Shown here piece by piece: positions 1-9,842 of a stretch of DNA of 64,000 bases. The notes beneath the pieces are model-generated. The model had not been told where the DNA came from and did no database searches. It saw nothing but the letters and a program-made list of their open reading frames with translations. The stretch's first letter is position 1. Each line of letters opens with the position of its first letter. Source of the stretch: Deltaproteobacteria bacterium (GTDB taxonomy: Bacteria; Myxococcota_A; UBA796; SXON01). Location: the NCBI GenBank assembly GCA_947445035.1, contig CANFCK010000013.1, positions 55,775 through 119,774 of the forward strand, written 5' to 3'. Position numbers and translations under genes: made by a program.

Positions 1-1
1 G

Positions 2-235
2 ACCCGCACCAAGTCCGGGCTCTTCCTTCCGGACACCGCAAAAGAGAAGCCCATCGAAGGCACCGTGCTCGCCGCTGGCGGGGGCAAGGTCGGCGATGAT
101 GGCAAAGTCACTGCGCTGACCGTCAAAGTCGGCGACAAGATCGTCTTCGGCAAGTATGCCGGCACGGAAATCAAGATCGACGGCGAGGATCGTTTGATCC
201 TCCGCGAAGACGACATCCTCGGCGTCGTCGAGTAG
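2..235 (+). CDS. groES: Co-chaperonin GroES (C-terminal part)
   Basis: This is the 3' part of a GroES gene whose start lies before the window. GroES forms the seven-membered lid of the GroEL folding chamber in the cytoplasm. The visible protein begins [15 protein letters not shown] and continues through the typical core ([27 protein letters not shown]), ending DDILGVVE and a TAG stop. This matches the C-terminal three quarters of the family, including its normal end. The groEL gene starts 57 bp downstream on the same strand, the usual groESL order. The upstream promoter and any CIRCE-type operator are outside the window. Confidence 0.96.
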   Translation, partial: TRTKSGLFLPDTAKEKPIEGTVLAAGGGKVGDDGKVTALTVKVGDKIVFGKYAGTEIKIDGEDRLILREDDILGVVE

Positions 236-1906
<1,671 letters not shown>

Positions 1907-1924
1907 GCAATCGCTGCCGTTGGG

Positions 1925-1957
1925 AAGGCCGCTCCACCGGGGGCGGCTTTCTTCGTT
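1925..1957 (+). terminator. Rho-independent terminator after groEL
   Basis: A GC-rich inverted repeat (AAGGCCGC at 1925-1932 against GCGGCTTT at 1943-1950) is followed by a T-rich run (TTTCTTCGTTTT) about 20 bp after the groEL stop. Placement and shape suit termination of groESL. The rest of the gap to the next gene holds a second G-rich/C-rich hairpin near 2071-2104, but no recognisable gene. Confidence 0.7.
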
Positions 1958-2120
1958 TTGGAGCTCGGTCGGGGCTGGCACGACGCCGGCTCCGTCACCC
2001 TCGCCGTGCGTCTGCGGCAGCCTTCGGGTGGGGCGCCGCGCGAGTACACGCAGGGGCGGCTTGGAAGGCTGTGGGAGGGGGGAAGCGTTAAGGCTCCCCA
2101 CCCTTTGTTGCGGAGTCCCC

Positions 2121-3977
2121 CTGTCCAAGCTCTCCATCGTGATCGCGCTATTGTTCGGCGCTCCTGTCGTGGCGCTGCTGCCTGCCTGCGGGAGCGCCCA
2201 AGCCGATGAGGGAGTAGTGTTTGAGGGGCCCCGACTCCTGGAAATGATCCCCGCGACAGGCATCGTCGGGGACGGGACCACCATCGCCGACTTGTACATC
2301 CTCGCCCTCGACCCGCACGGCGCGCCGTTGACCGGACTGGCGCTGAAGGGAAGCACCAACACCGGCTCGGTCTCGGCGCTTCAAGATGCCGGTGGTGGGC
2401 TCTGGCGGATGGACTACACGCCGCCCAAGGTCGACGCTCCGGTGCCCGCGACGCTGACGCTCAAGGGCAAGATCGGCAAAGAGCAGTTCCTGCGAACGTG
2501 GTCGTTCCCGATCACCCCCTCGCCCACCCACCCGCTCACGGCCACGGCCAACCCGGCGAAGTTGACGCTCGGCGTGGACAAGACCGCCACGATTTCCATC
2601 AAGTTGGCCTCCGGGGACCGCAGCTCGGGTGACTCCGTCCGCCTGCAGATTGCGGCATCGACCGGCACGGTGGAAAACATCACCAACCTCGGCGGTGGCA
2701 ACTTCAGCGCGCTGTACACGGCCCCGAAGGAGCTGGTCGCCAAGGTCGCACTCTTGACCATCGTCGACCAGGGTGACCCAAGCCGCACCTTCGCGGCCCT
2801 AGCCATCCCCATGTTCAGCAAGATGGACGTGCCGGTCACCGCGGCCAAGAACGCTCGGGTCATCCTCAAGATCGGCGAGACGCAGTTCGGGCCCATCCAG
2901 GCCGACTCCAAGGGCAGGGCCAAGGTGACCGTGCTCCTGCCGCCGGGGGTGACCAGCGCCGAGAAGATCGCGGTGGGGGCCGACGGGCAGAGCATCAGCG
3001 AGCCGATGGACCTGAAGCTCCCGGAAGCGTCACGGATCGCGTTGATGCCCGTCGCCGCGGGGATCCCCAACGACTCCCGCGTCGGCGTGACGATCCACGC
3101 CGCGGTCGTCACGCCCGACGGGCGCCCAGACACCACTGCCCAGGTGGTCTTCGCGGCGTCGACCGGAACCTTCGCACCCACGCGACACGACGGCAACGGG
3201 GTCTTTGGGGCTGTCTACACCCCGCCAAATGGGGGGGTGCCGGGCACCGCGACGCTGACTGCCAGCCTGGCCGACAGGCCGACGACGCAAACGACCTCCA
3301 TCGCCGCGAAGCTGGTCAGCCTGCGTCCTGGGAACGTGGCGCTCACGTCTGTCCCCGCCCGCTTGCCCGCCGGTGCCGAGTCCTTCACCGTCACCGCACA
3401 GGTGACCGGTAGCGAGGGCACGGCCCTGCCGGGGAGGGCCGTGAGCTTTGGCGCCAGTGGCGCACGGCTCGACGGCGCCGTGAAGGACAACGGGAAAGGC
3501 GGCTACCTCGCGGTCTTCAACCCGACTGGGAAGGGTCCCGTGCAAGTCAACGCCACGGTCGGGCTGCCGGTAACGGGGAATCCGATGTGGCGGCTACTCG
3601 TGGTACCCTCGGTGGGGCGTATCAGTAATGATGGACTTTCATCCTCACAGATCACCGTTGCGGCCATCGATGAGTTCGGGTACCCGGTGCCCAATGTGCC
3701 GCTGAACCTGACGTTGACGGCTGGGGACGGCAGCCTCCCCGCCGAGGCCACGACCAACGCCTCCGGGCTGGCTCAGGTGTACTACACCTCGGGGCGCAAG
3801 TCGGGTCTGATCGGGATCGAGGTCGCCTCGGCGAATCAGGTCGCGTCCGCGGCCCTCCTGCAAGCGCCTGACGAGCTGACGCTGCCGAGCATTCCCGTGG
3901 CGGGCTCGCGTGCCGAGGCCGCGTTGGTGGCAGAATCCCGGAAGGCGCTGGGCGAAGTCCGGATCGAACGGGAGTAG
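2121..3977 (+). CDS. Secreted lipoprotein with repeated Ig-like/invasin-type domains
   Basis: This is a predicted lipoprotein of about 618 residues. The frame is open far upstream and overlaps groEL, but a sensible start is CTG at 2121, with GGAG (2112-2115) five bases before it. GTG at 2139 is an alternative. From 2121 the N-terminus is a hydrophobic signal ending LLPAC, a plausible lipobox. The mature part is built from repeating beta-rich segments (for example RLQIAASTGTVENI, VVFAASTGTFAPTR, VSFGASGARLDG, LNLTLTAGDGSLP), each about 90-100 residues with a GNFSALYTAP/GVFGAVYTPP-like end. These resemble bacterial Ig-like (Big/invasin) domains. No catalytic motif is visible; a surface or adhesion-type role is inferred. 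The non-ATG start is the weakest part of the call. Confidence 0.7.
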   Translation: MSKLSIVIALLFGAPVVALLPACGSAQADEGVVFEGPRLLEMIPATGIVGDGTTIADLYILALDPHGAPLTGLALKGSTNTGSVSALQDAGGGLWRMDYTPPKVDAPVPATLTLKGKIGKEQFLRTWSFPITPSPTHPLTATANPAKLTLGVDKTATISIKLASGDRSSGDSVRLQIAASTGTVENITNLGGGNFSALYTAPKELVAKVALLTIVDQGDPSRTFAALAIPMFSKMDVPVTAAKNARVILKIGETQFGPIQADSKGRAKVTVLLPPGVTSAEKIAVGADGQSISEPMDLKLPEASRIALMPVAAGIPNDSRVGVTIHAAVVTPDGRPDTTAQVVFAASTGTFAPTRHDGNGVFGAVYTPPNGGVPGTATLTASLADRPTTQTTSIAAKLVSLRPGNVALTSVPARLPAGAESFTVTAQVTGSEGTALPGRAVSFGASGARLDGAVKDNGKGGYLAVFNPTGKGPVQVNATVGLPVTGNPMWRLLVVPSVGRISNDGLSSSQITVAAIDEFGYPVPNVPLNLTLTAGDGSLPAEATTNASGLAQVYYTSGRKSGLIGIEVASANQVASAALLQAPDELTLPSIPVAGSRAEAALVAESRKALGEVRIERE

Positions 3978-3990
3978 CTCCCGGCACGCG

Positions 3991-5367
3991 TCAATCGGTG
4001 GGGATCGTGTCGGCAGGCAGCGCGAGTGGAATCTCTTCGCCCTCGACCGCCTGGGTGGGCGGCGCCGACTCGGGCACCTCCCAGCCGTCCTCCAAACCCT
4101 CCGCCGGGGTCCAGGTCGTCGCGTCGGTGGCTGCGTACTCCGCGTCGCTCACCCAGTAGCCACCGACCCAGGTTTCCCCGTCGAACCAGCCCGGGATCCA
4201 CACGTGACCGGCGCGCGGCTCGGTGGGCTCCCAGTACCCGGACTCCCAGGCGCCCTCATCGTTATAGCCGCCCTCGACCCACTGGTAGCCGTCGCGACCG
4301 GCCGGGCGCCAGAAGCCCTCGACCCACTCTTCGCCGTCCCAGAAGCCGGGCTCCCAGTTGTACCCAGCCGGCGCAGCACCACGAGGCGCCCAATGCCCGC
4401 GGATCCAGACGCCGGCGTCGGTGTACTCGCCCTCCACCCAGGCCCAGTTTCCGTCGGAACGCTCCGCCACTCGCCAGTACCCATCCACGTAGGCGCTGCC
4501 GAACCAATAGCCGGGTACCCACCGCCAACTGGCACCATACCAGGCCGCGGCGGGACGCGTGGAAGTCCAGTGACCAGGCTGCCAGTGTCCGTATGCGCCG
4601 ACGTGGCCCGCACTCCATGCCCAGCCGGCGCGGGACGGAGGCACCCAACTTGCGCCCCAGGGGTCCACCGCGAACGAGAAGTACACCACGGCCCAGGAGA
4701 CATGCACCCAGCGGTGGTACGGGTGAACCCACCAGCGAGTGTAGTGAGGCCGATACCACCGGTGTTTCGGCGGCGCGTGGCGGGCGTGGGGATGGGCGCG
4801 AACGTGCCGCGGGACCGGGTGTGAATACCGCGAGCCCCGCTCGGCGTAGGCATGGCGATGCCGGGACGCGGACGCAGTGGCGGTGCGTTCGTAGGGAACC
4901 CGGGAGGCTGGTGCGGTAACTTTCGGTCGCGATACGCTTCCCTTTGAGGCCGCTGTACTCACCCCCGGCCGGGCGGTGGGCGTGCTGTCGTTCCGCGGCG
5001 TCGGGGTCAGCCGCGGTGACCCATCGCTGGTCGGCGGGCGCGGGAGGGCTTTGTCTTGGGTGCGAGGCGGCTGCGCCTTCGACGGCGTCGGGCTGGCCTT
5101 GACCGGCGAAGTCGACTCCTTCCGCTCGACCTTCTGCGGCTTGGGCTCTGGCCGCTTGGGCTCTGGCGCCGCGACCGGACCCGACGGGCTCTTGGCCGGC
5201 TCAGGCTGCTTGGGCGAGTCCGGCTTCTTCTTCTTCTTCGGGGCGGTCTTTGCCTCGCCGGCAACCGCCGCCAGTCCGGGAAAATCAGATGGCGCGGTGA
5301 CCGGCAGCAGGGTCAGCGCGGCGGCCACCACCAACGAGCGCAGGATAAAGCGAGAGGGCGTGGTCAT
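3991..5367 (-). CDS. Secreted WXXGXW-repeat protein with basic/proline-rich linker
   Basis: This encodes about 458 residues. ATG at 5367 is chosen because GAGGT lies seven bases upstream and the protein then begins with a clean export signal (MTTPSRFILRSLVVAAALTL). A Lys-rich patch and a long Pro/Ser/Lys/Arg-rich linker (about residues 45-200) follow. The C-terminal half consists of tandem aromatic repeats such as WVPGYW, WVEGEY, WIRGHW, WEPGFW, WVEGFW, WESGYW, WIPGWF and WVGGYW, typical of the WXXGXW repeat family found in outer-membrane-associated or secreted proteins. The function of that family is poorly known. The gene converges with the preceding Ig-like lipoprotein (13 bp gap) and diverges from the next gene. 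Confidence 0.82.
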   Translation of the reverse strand: MTTPSRFILRSLVVAAALTLLPVTAPSDFPGLAAVAGEAKTAPKKKKKPDSPKQPEPAKSPSGPVAAPEPKRPEPKPQKVERKESTSPVKASPTPSKAQPPRTQDKALPRPPTSDGSPRLTPTPRNDSTPTARPGVSTAASKGSVSRPKVTAPASRVPYERTATASASRHRHAYAERGSRYSHPVPRHVRAHPHARHAPPKHRWYRPHYTRWWVHPYHRWVHVSWAVVYFSFAVDPWGASWVPPSRAGWAWSAGHVGAYGHWQPGHWTSTRPAAAWYGASWRWVPGYWFGSAYVDGYWRVAERSDGNWAWVEGEYTDAGVWIRGHWAPRGAAPAGYNWEPGFWDGEEWVEGFWRPAGRDGYQWVEGGYNDEGAWESGYWEPTEPRAGHVWIPGWFDGETWVGGYWVSDAEYAATDATTWTPAEGLEDGWEVPESAPPTQAVEGEEIPLALPADTIPTD

Positions 5368-5404
5368 TCTGGACCTCGGCATGCGGAGATAATAACCGCG
5401 GCCG

Positions 5405-6985
5405 ATGCGTTTGTTCCTGATCCTGTTCGCCGGTTGTGCACAGAACGACGGACCCGCGGCCGAGACCGGCGAAGCGGGAGCGCCAGACGCCGACGCCGAC
5501 GGTTTCGACACCATGCTAGACTGCGACGACGCCGACCCGGACGTTTTCCCCGGCGCCAGCGAGCTGCCTCGCGACGGGATCGACAACGATTGTGATCCCA
5601 CCACCTGTGGCGCGAGCGGATTTGCTGCGACGCCGAGCGCGCTGACATTGCCAACTACCTATGGGGAACCTGGAGGACAGCCATTCGACGTCGTCGCCGG
5701 GTTTGCCAATTGTGCAGATGACTCCCCGAGCCATGGTCTCGCTGATCTCGATGGTGACGGCCGTCGTGACTTGTTCGTGAGTTTTGTCTGTGGCGACGAC
5801 GAGGCCACGGGTGACACCCAATGGCTGGCGCACCTCGCCACCACCGATGGCTTCGCTGCGGACCCCACGTTGTGGACCTTACCTGCCGAGTACGGCGCCG
5901 CCGGTGCCGCGCCATTCGTCAACGCCATCGCGACGGCGGTGTGCGGGGACGGCATTCCCGCCCACTTCCTCCGCGACCTGGATCGCGACGGGCTTGCAGA
6001 CATGGTCGTGACGGAAGTTTGCGGCGAGGACGCAGTGGGCCGCACGGAGTGGTGGGTACACCGAGGGACCCCGACTGGGTTCGCCGCAGCCGCCGTGGCC
6101 TGGCCACTACCCACGGGTCATGGCGACCCGGCGTTCGTCCCCTTCGCGGGTACGTCGGCACTGGCGGCGTGTGCCAAGGGCATTCCGGCGTACACGCTCA
6201 TGGACGCCACCGGTGATGGCCTCGAGGACATCGTCGTCACCCAGAGTTGCACCGACCCTACGATCGGCAGCACCCGCTGGGATGTCCACGCCAACGACGG
6301 CGCGGGCTTCGTGGCCGCGGCCCCGTTCGCGCTGCCGCCGGAGTACGCCGCCGACGGTCATGTGGCCTTTCCGGCACCGCGTGGTGTGCCCTCCTGCGGC
6401 GACGGGGTCCCACGCCACGACAGCGTCGATCTCGACGGCGACGGCGGCCTCGACCTCATCGTAACCGAAGCCTGCGACAGCGATGAGTCCACTGGGGATT
6501 CTCGATGGCTCGTGTACCGCGGGACGGCCTCCGGTTTTGAAGCCCTGGCCACGGACTGGCCGCTGCCGCTGGAGTACGGCGCCGAAGGAACCTCCCCGTT
6601 TTCCTCAACGGTCGACGTCAAAGACACCGGCGACGACACGCCTGGCCACGAGCTCCGCGACATGGACGGGGACGGGCGCCCCGATCTCCTGGTTACCCAT
6701 CGTTCCAGCGACCCGACCCTTGGCAAAAGCCGCTGGGCGGTCCACTGGAATGAGGGGGACCACTTCGCCGAAGCCCAGTGGACCTGGACGCTGCCGGCGT
6801 CGGGTGGGGAGTCCCCCTTTGGCCGCTCGGGCAGCAGTCCCGATTGCGCCGGTGGCGGCCCGGCCTGGGTTCTCGATGACACCGATGGGAACGGTCTTCC
6901 GGAGCTCCTCTTGACGGCGCAATGCGACGACCCTGCGCTGGGCGACACCCGATGGGACCAGTTTCCGGCGCTGTGCGAGCAGTAG
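5405..6985 (+). CDS. Lipoprotein with one MopE-type motif and six FG-GAP/VCBS-like repeats
   Basis: This 526-residue protein is predicted to be surface-anchored. The N-terminus MRLFLILFAGC is a very short lipoprotein signal with an FAGC lipobox. It is followed by a MopE-like metal-binding motif (DADADGFDTMLDCDDADPD, then GIDNDCD). After that come six repeats of about 80 residues, each containing a calcium-loop motif such as LADLDGDGRRDLFVS, LRDLDRDGLADMVVT, SVDLDGDGGLDLIVT or LRDMDGDGRPDLLVT. These are typical of FG-GAP/VCBS repeats, which often form integrin-like beta-propellers. A GATAAT box (5388-5393) ends only 11 bases before the ATG, so the mRNA leader may be extremely short. Substrate or partner is unknown. 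Confidence 0.85.
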   Translation: MRLFLILFAGCAQNDGPAAETGEAGAPDADADGFDTMLDCDDADPDVFPGASELPRDGIDNDCDPTTCGASGFAATPSALTLPTTYGEPGGQPFDVVAGFANCADDSPSHGLADLDGDGRRDLFVSFVCGDDEATGDTQWLAHLATTDGFAADPTLWTLPAEYGAAGAAPFVNAIATAVCGDGIPAHFLRDLDRDGLADMVVTEVCGEDAVGRTEWWVHRGTPTGFAAAAVAWPLPTGHGDPAFVPFAGTSALAACAKGIPAYTLMDATGDGLEDIVVTQSCTDPTIGSTRWDVHANDGAGFVAAAPFALPPEYAADGHVAFPAPRGVPSCGDGVPRHDSVDLDGDGGLDLIVTEACDSDESTGDSRWLVYRGTASGFEALATDWPLPLEYGAEGTSPFSSTVDVKDTGDDTPGHELRDMDGDGRPDLLVTHRSSDPTLGKSRWAVHWNEGDHFAEAQWTWTLPASGGESPFGRSGSSPDCAGGGPAWVLDDTDGNGLPELLLTAQCDDPALGDTRWDQFPALCEQ

Positions 6986-6998
6986 CCGCGCACCCTTC

Positions 6999-7115
6999 TA
7001 CGCCTCGGCGAACAAGTCCGGAAACTCCTCCTCGACCTCGCCCGTTGGCAACTCGATCCAGAAGGTCGACCCGATCCCGGGCTCACTGACGACCCCAACG
7101 TTGCCGTCGGCGTGA
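6999..7115 (-). pseudogene. C-terminal remnant of a sensor histidine kinase
   Basis: On the minus strand a frame reads VRHADGNVGVVSEPGIGSTF, then WIELP and an acidic tail ending LFAEA and TAG at 7001-6999. The GSTFWIELP segment is the end of a histidine-kinase ATPase domain (G2 box). Everything upstream of it is missing: the frame meets unrelated receiver-domain sequence of the opposite strand near 7110-7120. This is therefore the last 35-40 residues of a kinase that has lost its 5' part. Confidence 0.7.
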
Positions 7116-7189
7116 CGCACTACCTGACCAAGCCCTTCTCACCCCTCGAACTGCTCGAGATCGTCGAATCGATTGCTGGTGCGGCTTGA
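7108..7189 (+). pseudogene. C-terminal remnant of a response-regulator receiver domain
   Basis: The plus strand reads THYLTKPFSPLELLEIVESI, then AGAA and a TGA stop at 7187-7189. The KPF motif followed by a helix is the end of a CheY-like receiver domain, but the phosphoacceptor aspartate and the rest of the fold are missing upstream. The join with the kinase remnant lies at about 7108-7120. The stop codon overlaps the TTG start of the HD-GYP frame (TTGA), so the original gene was probably translationally coupled to it. Confidence 0.65.
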
Positions 7190-7820
7190 CTGCTGACAAG
7201 TCGCCCCTCGTCGATGCGCATACCGCCCAGCTGTTGCGGCTGGTCGCCGACTTCAAGGTCGTCAGGGCCCGCGCCGAACAGCTTGAGCGGGCCTACCTCA
7301 AGACCCTGGAGGTGCTGCTCCGCGCATCGACCTACAAGGACGAGGAGACGGGCGCCCACATCAAACGCATCGCCCACTACTCACGAAGTCTGGCGCTGAC
7401 GACGGGCTGGTCGGCCGAGGACGCCAAGGTGCTCTTCGAAGCGGCGCCCATCCACGACGGCGGCAAGACCGGGGTGCCGGACACCGTATTGAAGAAGCCA
7501 GGATCGCTGTACCCCGAGGAGTGGAAAGTGATGCGCCGCCACCCTGGCATCGGCGCCTCGCTCCTCCAAGGCAGCGGTTCCCCCCTTTTGGAGATGGCGC
7601 GGGCGATTTCGTTGACCCACCACGAACACTGGGACGGCAGTGGCTACCCGAAACGACTGAGCGGCGACACCATCCCCCTGTCCGGGCGAATCGTGAACCT
7701 GGTCGACACCTACGACGCGTCGCGCAGCCCCCGTTGCTACAATCCCGCCTTTTCCCACGAACGGACCTGCGAAATCATGCTTCGGGGGGACGGACGAACC
7801 GACCCGGCCATCATCCAGGA
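7186..7820 (+). pseudogene. HD-GYP domain protein, truncated at the C-terminus
   Basis: HD-GYP proteins hydrolyse cyclic di-GMP, usually under control of a receiver domain. The frame starts at TTG 7186 overlapping the receiver stop. Recognisable motifs are GAHIKRIAHYSRSLA, PIHDGGKTGVPD, HPGIGASLL, HHEHWDGSGYP and a DTYDA segment followed by NPAFSHERTCEIM. After GDGRTDPAIIQ (about 7815) the family signature stops, and the open frame continues to 8283 only as antisense of neighbouring genes. The HD motif (IHD) and a GYP motif are present, although HDGGK replaces the usual HDIGK. It may still be translated as a fusion with a nonsense tail, but it has lost its natural 3' end at a junction shared with an RDD-family fragment. 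Confidence 0.7.
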
Positions 7821-8085
7821 CCTCCCAAAAGACGTGCCAGCTCCAGTCCAGCAAGAAAAGCAGGATGTACAGGGTGCCGAGGCCGTACCCGCCCTCAAGG
7901 TCCATCCCGCCCAGCGCGAAGACGACCGAGGCCAGCGCCACGATCACCAGCCGCAAGACCAGGTCCACGAGCCAAGCCAACCCGCGCGACCCAGGCCCCG
8001 CCAACGAGACGGGCAGCGCCACGTGCTCCGGCGTCTCCAGCGAGGCGCGGCTGTCGATCGGTGTGTTGCGGGTCTGCTCGCTCAG
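7805..8085 (-). pseudogene. N-terminal remnant of an RDD-family membrane protein
   Basis: The minus strand encodes SLETPEHVALPVSLAGPGSR followed by two hydrophobic segments (LVLRLVIVALASVVFALG and LGTLYILLFLLDWSWHVFW), typical of the RDD family of small membrane proteins. After FWEVL (about 7817) the frame runs into antisense of the HD-GYP gene, so the C-terminal helix is lost. The 5' end overlaps the stop of the upstream membrane-protein gene. The only start that keeps the whole TPEHV region is CTG at 8085 (CTGA overlap), which is non-standard. It was probably the last gene of the tamB-tamA operon. Confidence 0.65.
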
Positions 8086-9842
8086 GGTGCCGGAGAGGGT
8101 ACCACGCAGCCCAACTCTGTTCCATCGAGGACGTATAGCGCGGCAGCGCCATCGGCCGACGCGGGCTCGCCCAGCACCGGTCGAAGCAGCCGCTCGAGGC
8201 GCGGCCAGTACGACCGGCCGAACTTGGAATCCACCCGACCCACATGGGCGCCCTCGAAGCGCGTGAGGTCAACGAGGACGTAACGAAAGCCGCGCGCTAC
8301 GAGGTCCGCGCGGTCACCCTCATCGAATACCGGATCGCGCGTCAGCTTGACCTCGCCGTAGTCAAAGAGCAGGTCCAACAGTGTGTTATCCCGACGCAAC
8401 TGGTGCGCGAATCCGCTGCCGAAGTCCGCGTTCTTGACCAGCATGCCCCCGAGAAGCGGGTGCCGATGGAAGGTCTGGAACCACAGGTTCCGCTGGTCGG
8501 AGAGGAAGGGCAGATCAAGGACGGCACCCGCCGGGGCGTCGCGCAGACACAGCACTGGGGCCGGAACGCGCGCGTCCCACACTGGCAACGGAAGCTGTCC
8601 GGTGCGGACACACTCGACGATGGCCGCCGCGAGCAGCAAGGCGGGGAGGGGGCGCCGTCCCCGGATCGACAGCTCCCCGAGAAACGGGGCAATCATCGCG
8701 ATACCAAAGTACACGCCAATGATCGCGCGACCCGGCCACCACCAACGTCGCAGAAGGTCGACATGGCTCACCGCGGCCACCCACGGTCGGTTCACCACGT
8801 GGCCGCTGGACCACGCGATCAACGGGCCGCTCGCGACGACCGCCGAAACCAGCACCACGACGAGGGCCAAGAGCACTGCCCCCTTCCGACCTGAGCGCCA
8901 GGCCAGGACCGCGCCCACCACCAGCGTACCCACCCCTGAAAACGCGAGCGCCGGAAAGGCCCCCCGGAACACCGGGTCCGGGTCGCCGGTGATCGAACCG
9001 CTCAGGCCCACCAGCGGTGCGAGCACGTACAAGCCGGTGGCGTCCCCCTCGACACTGCGAAGCGCCAAGGGGGCCAGGGCACCGACCCCGTCGATCGCGA
9101 GGAGCCCGGGCACCAAGCCAGAGTTTATCGCCTGCTGCATCTGAAGCACCGCCGGCGCGACCAAGAGCGCCGCCACCGCCCCGGCCACCACCAGTACGGC
9201 CAGGCTCCTCCACCTGTCCCGGCGAAACAACAGTCGAGTCACGCCGAGGATCACCGCCAGTATCCCCAGGAGCACCCCCGCGTACCAGTAGGTCCACCCG
9301 CTCGCAGCAACGGCCAGACCCGTCAGGAGCGCCGCGACAGGCGTGCGGGCGCCCCAGACACCAGCGAGCGCCAGCGCCGGCAGTGCAATCCAGGCCTGCG
9401 TGGGGCGCCCGCCGGCAAGCTCCTGCAAAACGAACGGGTTCATCGCCAGGACAAGGCCCCCCGGCCAGCCGGCGCGACCGGAGATCGTGCGCCCGAGCAC
9501 CGACCCGGCGGCGAAGTTGCTCGCCACCACCACCCCAATCCAAACGTTGTAGCCCAGAGCGTCGCCGAGGAGTCGGCGCAAAGGCCACGCGCAGAGCGCG
9601 TCGAACAGGTTGCCGCCTGTGTGCGCGAAGACATCCTTGCCGGTGGGGAAGAAAAGCAGATCAGTGTGGCCCAATCCCTCGCGGCCCGCCAAGACCTCGC
9701 CCAGATACCAGAACCACCACTGCGTGCCGAAGCCATCGACGTAGCGGAGCCCAAGCACGCGCTGGGCGGGTGCGGCCAGGACGGGGCCCAGGACCAGCAG
9801 CACCAGCAAAAGGCCGACCGCGACGGGTACCCGCCTGGACAT
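8082..9842 (-). CDS. Large polytopic membrane protein, glycosyltransferase-C-like
   Basis: This 586-residue protein has a start overlapping the tamA stop (ATGA). It has an N-terminal signal-anchor (PVAVGLLLVLLVLGPVLA), then a region with DGFGTQWWFWYLGEVLAGRE and LLFFPTGKD. About ten hydrophobic helices follow, and then a hydrophilic C-terminal domain of about 150 residues. The layout resembles GT-C-fold or YfhO-like membrane proteins, where an acidic loop after the first helix binds a lipid-linked donor. Here the candidate acidic residue is in YVDGFGTQ. A second protein of the same layout lies at 21112-22845. Reaction and substrate are unknown; I infer a cell-envelope glycan role. Confidence 0.6.
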   Translation of the reverse strand: MSRRVPVAVGLLLVLLVLGPVLAAPAQRVLGLRYVDGFGTQWWFWYLGEVLAGREGLGHTDLLFFPTGKDVFAHTGGNLFDALCAWPLRRLLGDALGYNVWIGVVVASNFAAGSVLGRTISGRAGWPGGLVLAMNPFVLQELAGGRPTQAWIALPALALAGVWGARTPVAALLTGLAVAASGWTYWYAGVLLGILAVILGVTRLLFRRDRWRSLAVLVVAGAVAALLVAPAVLQMQQAINSGLVPGLLAIDGVGALAPLALRSVEGDATGLYVLAPLVGLSGSITGDPDPVFRGAFPALAFSGVGTLVVGAVLAWRSGRKGAVLLALVVVLVSAVVASGPLIAWSSGHVVNRPWVAAVSHVDLLRRWWWPGRAIIGVYFGIAMIAPFLGELSIRGRRPLPALLLAAAIVECVRTGQLPLPVWDARVPAPVLCLRDAPAGAVLDLPFLSDQRNLWFQTFHRHPLLGGMLVKNADFGSGFAHQLRRDNTLLDLLFDYGEVKLTRDPVFDEGDRADLVARGFRYVLVDLTRFEGAHVGRVDSKFGRSYWPRLERLLRPVLGEPASADGAAALYVLDGTELGCVVPSPAP

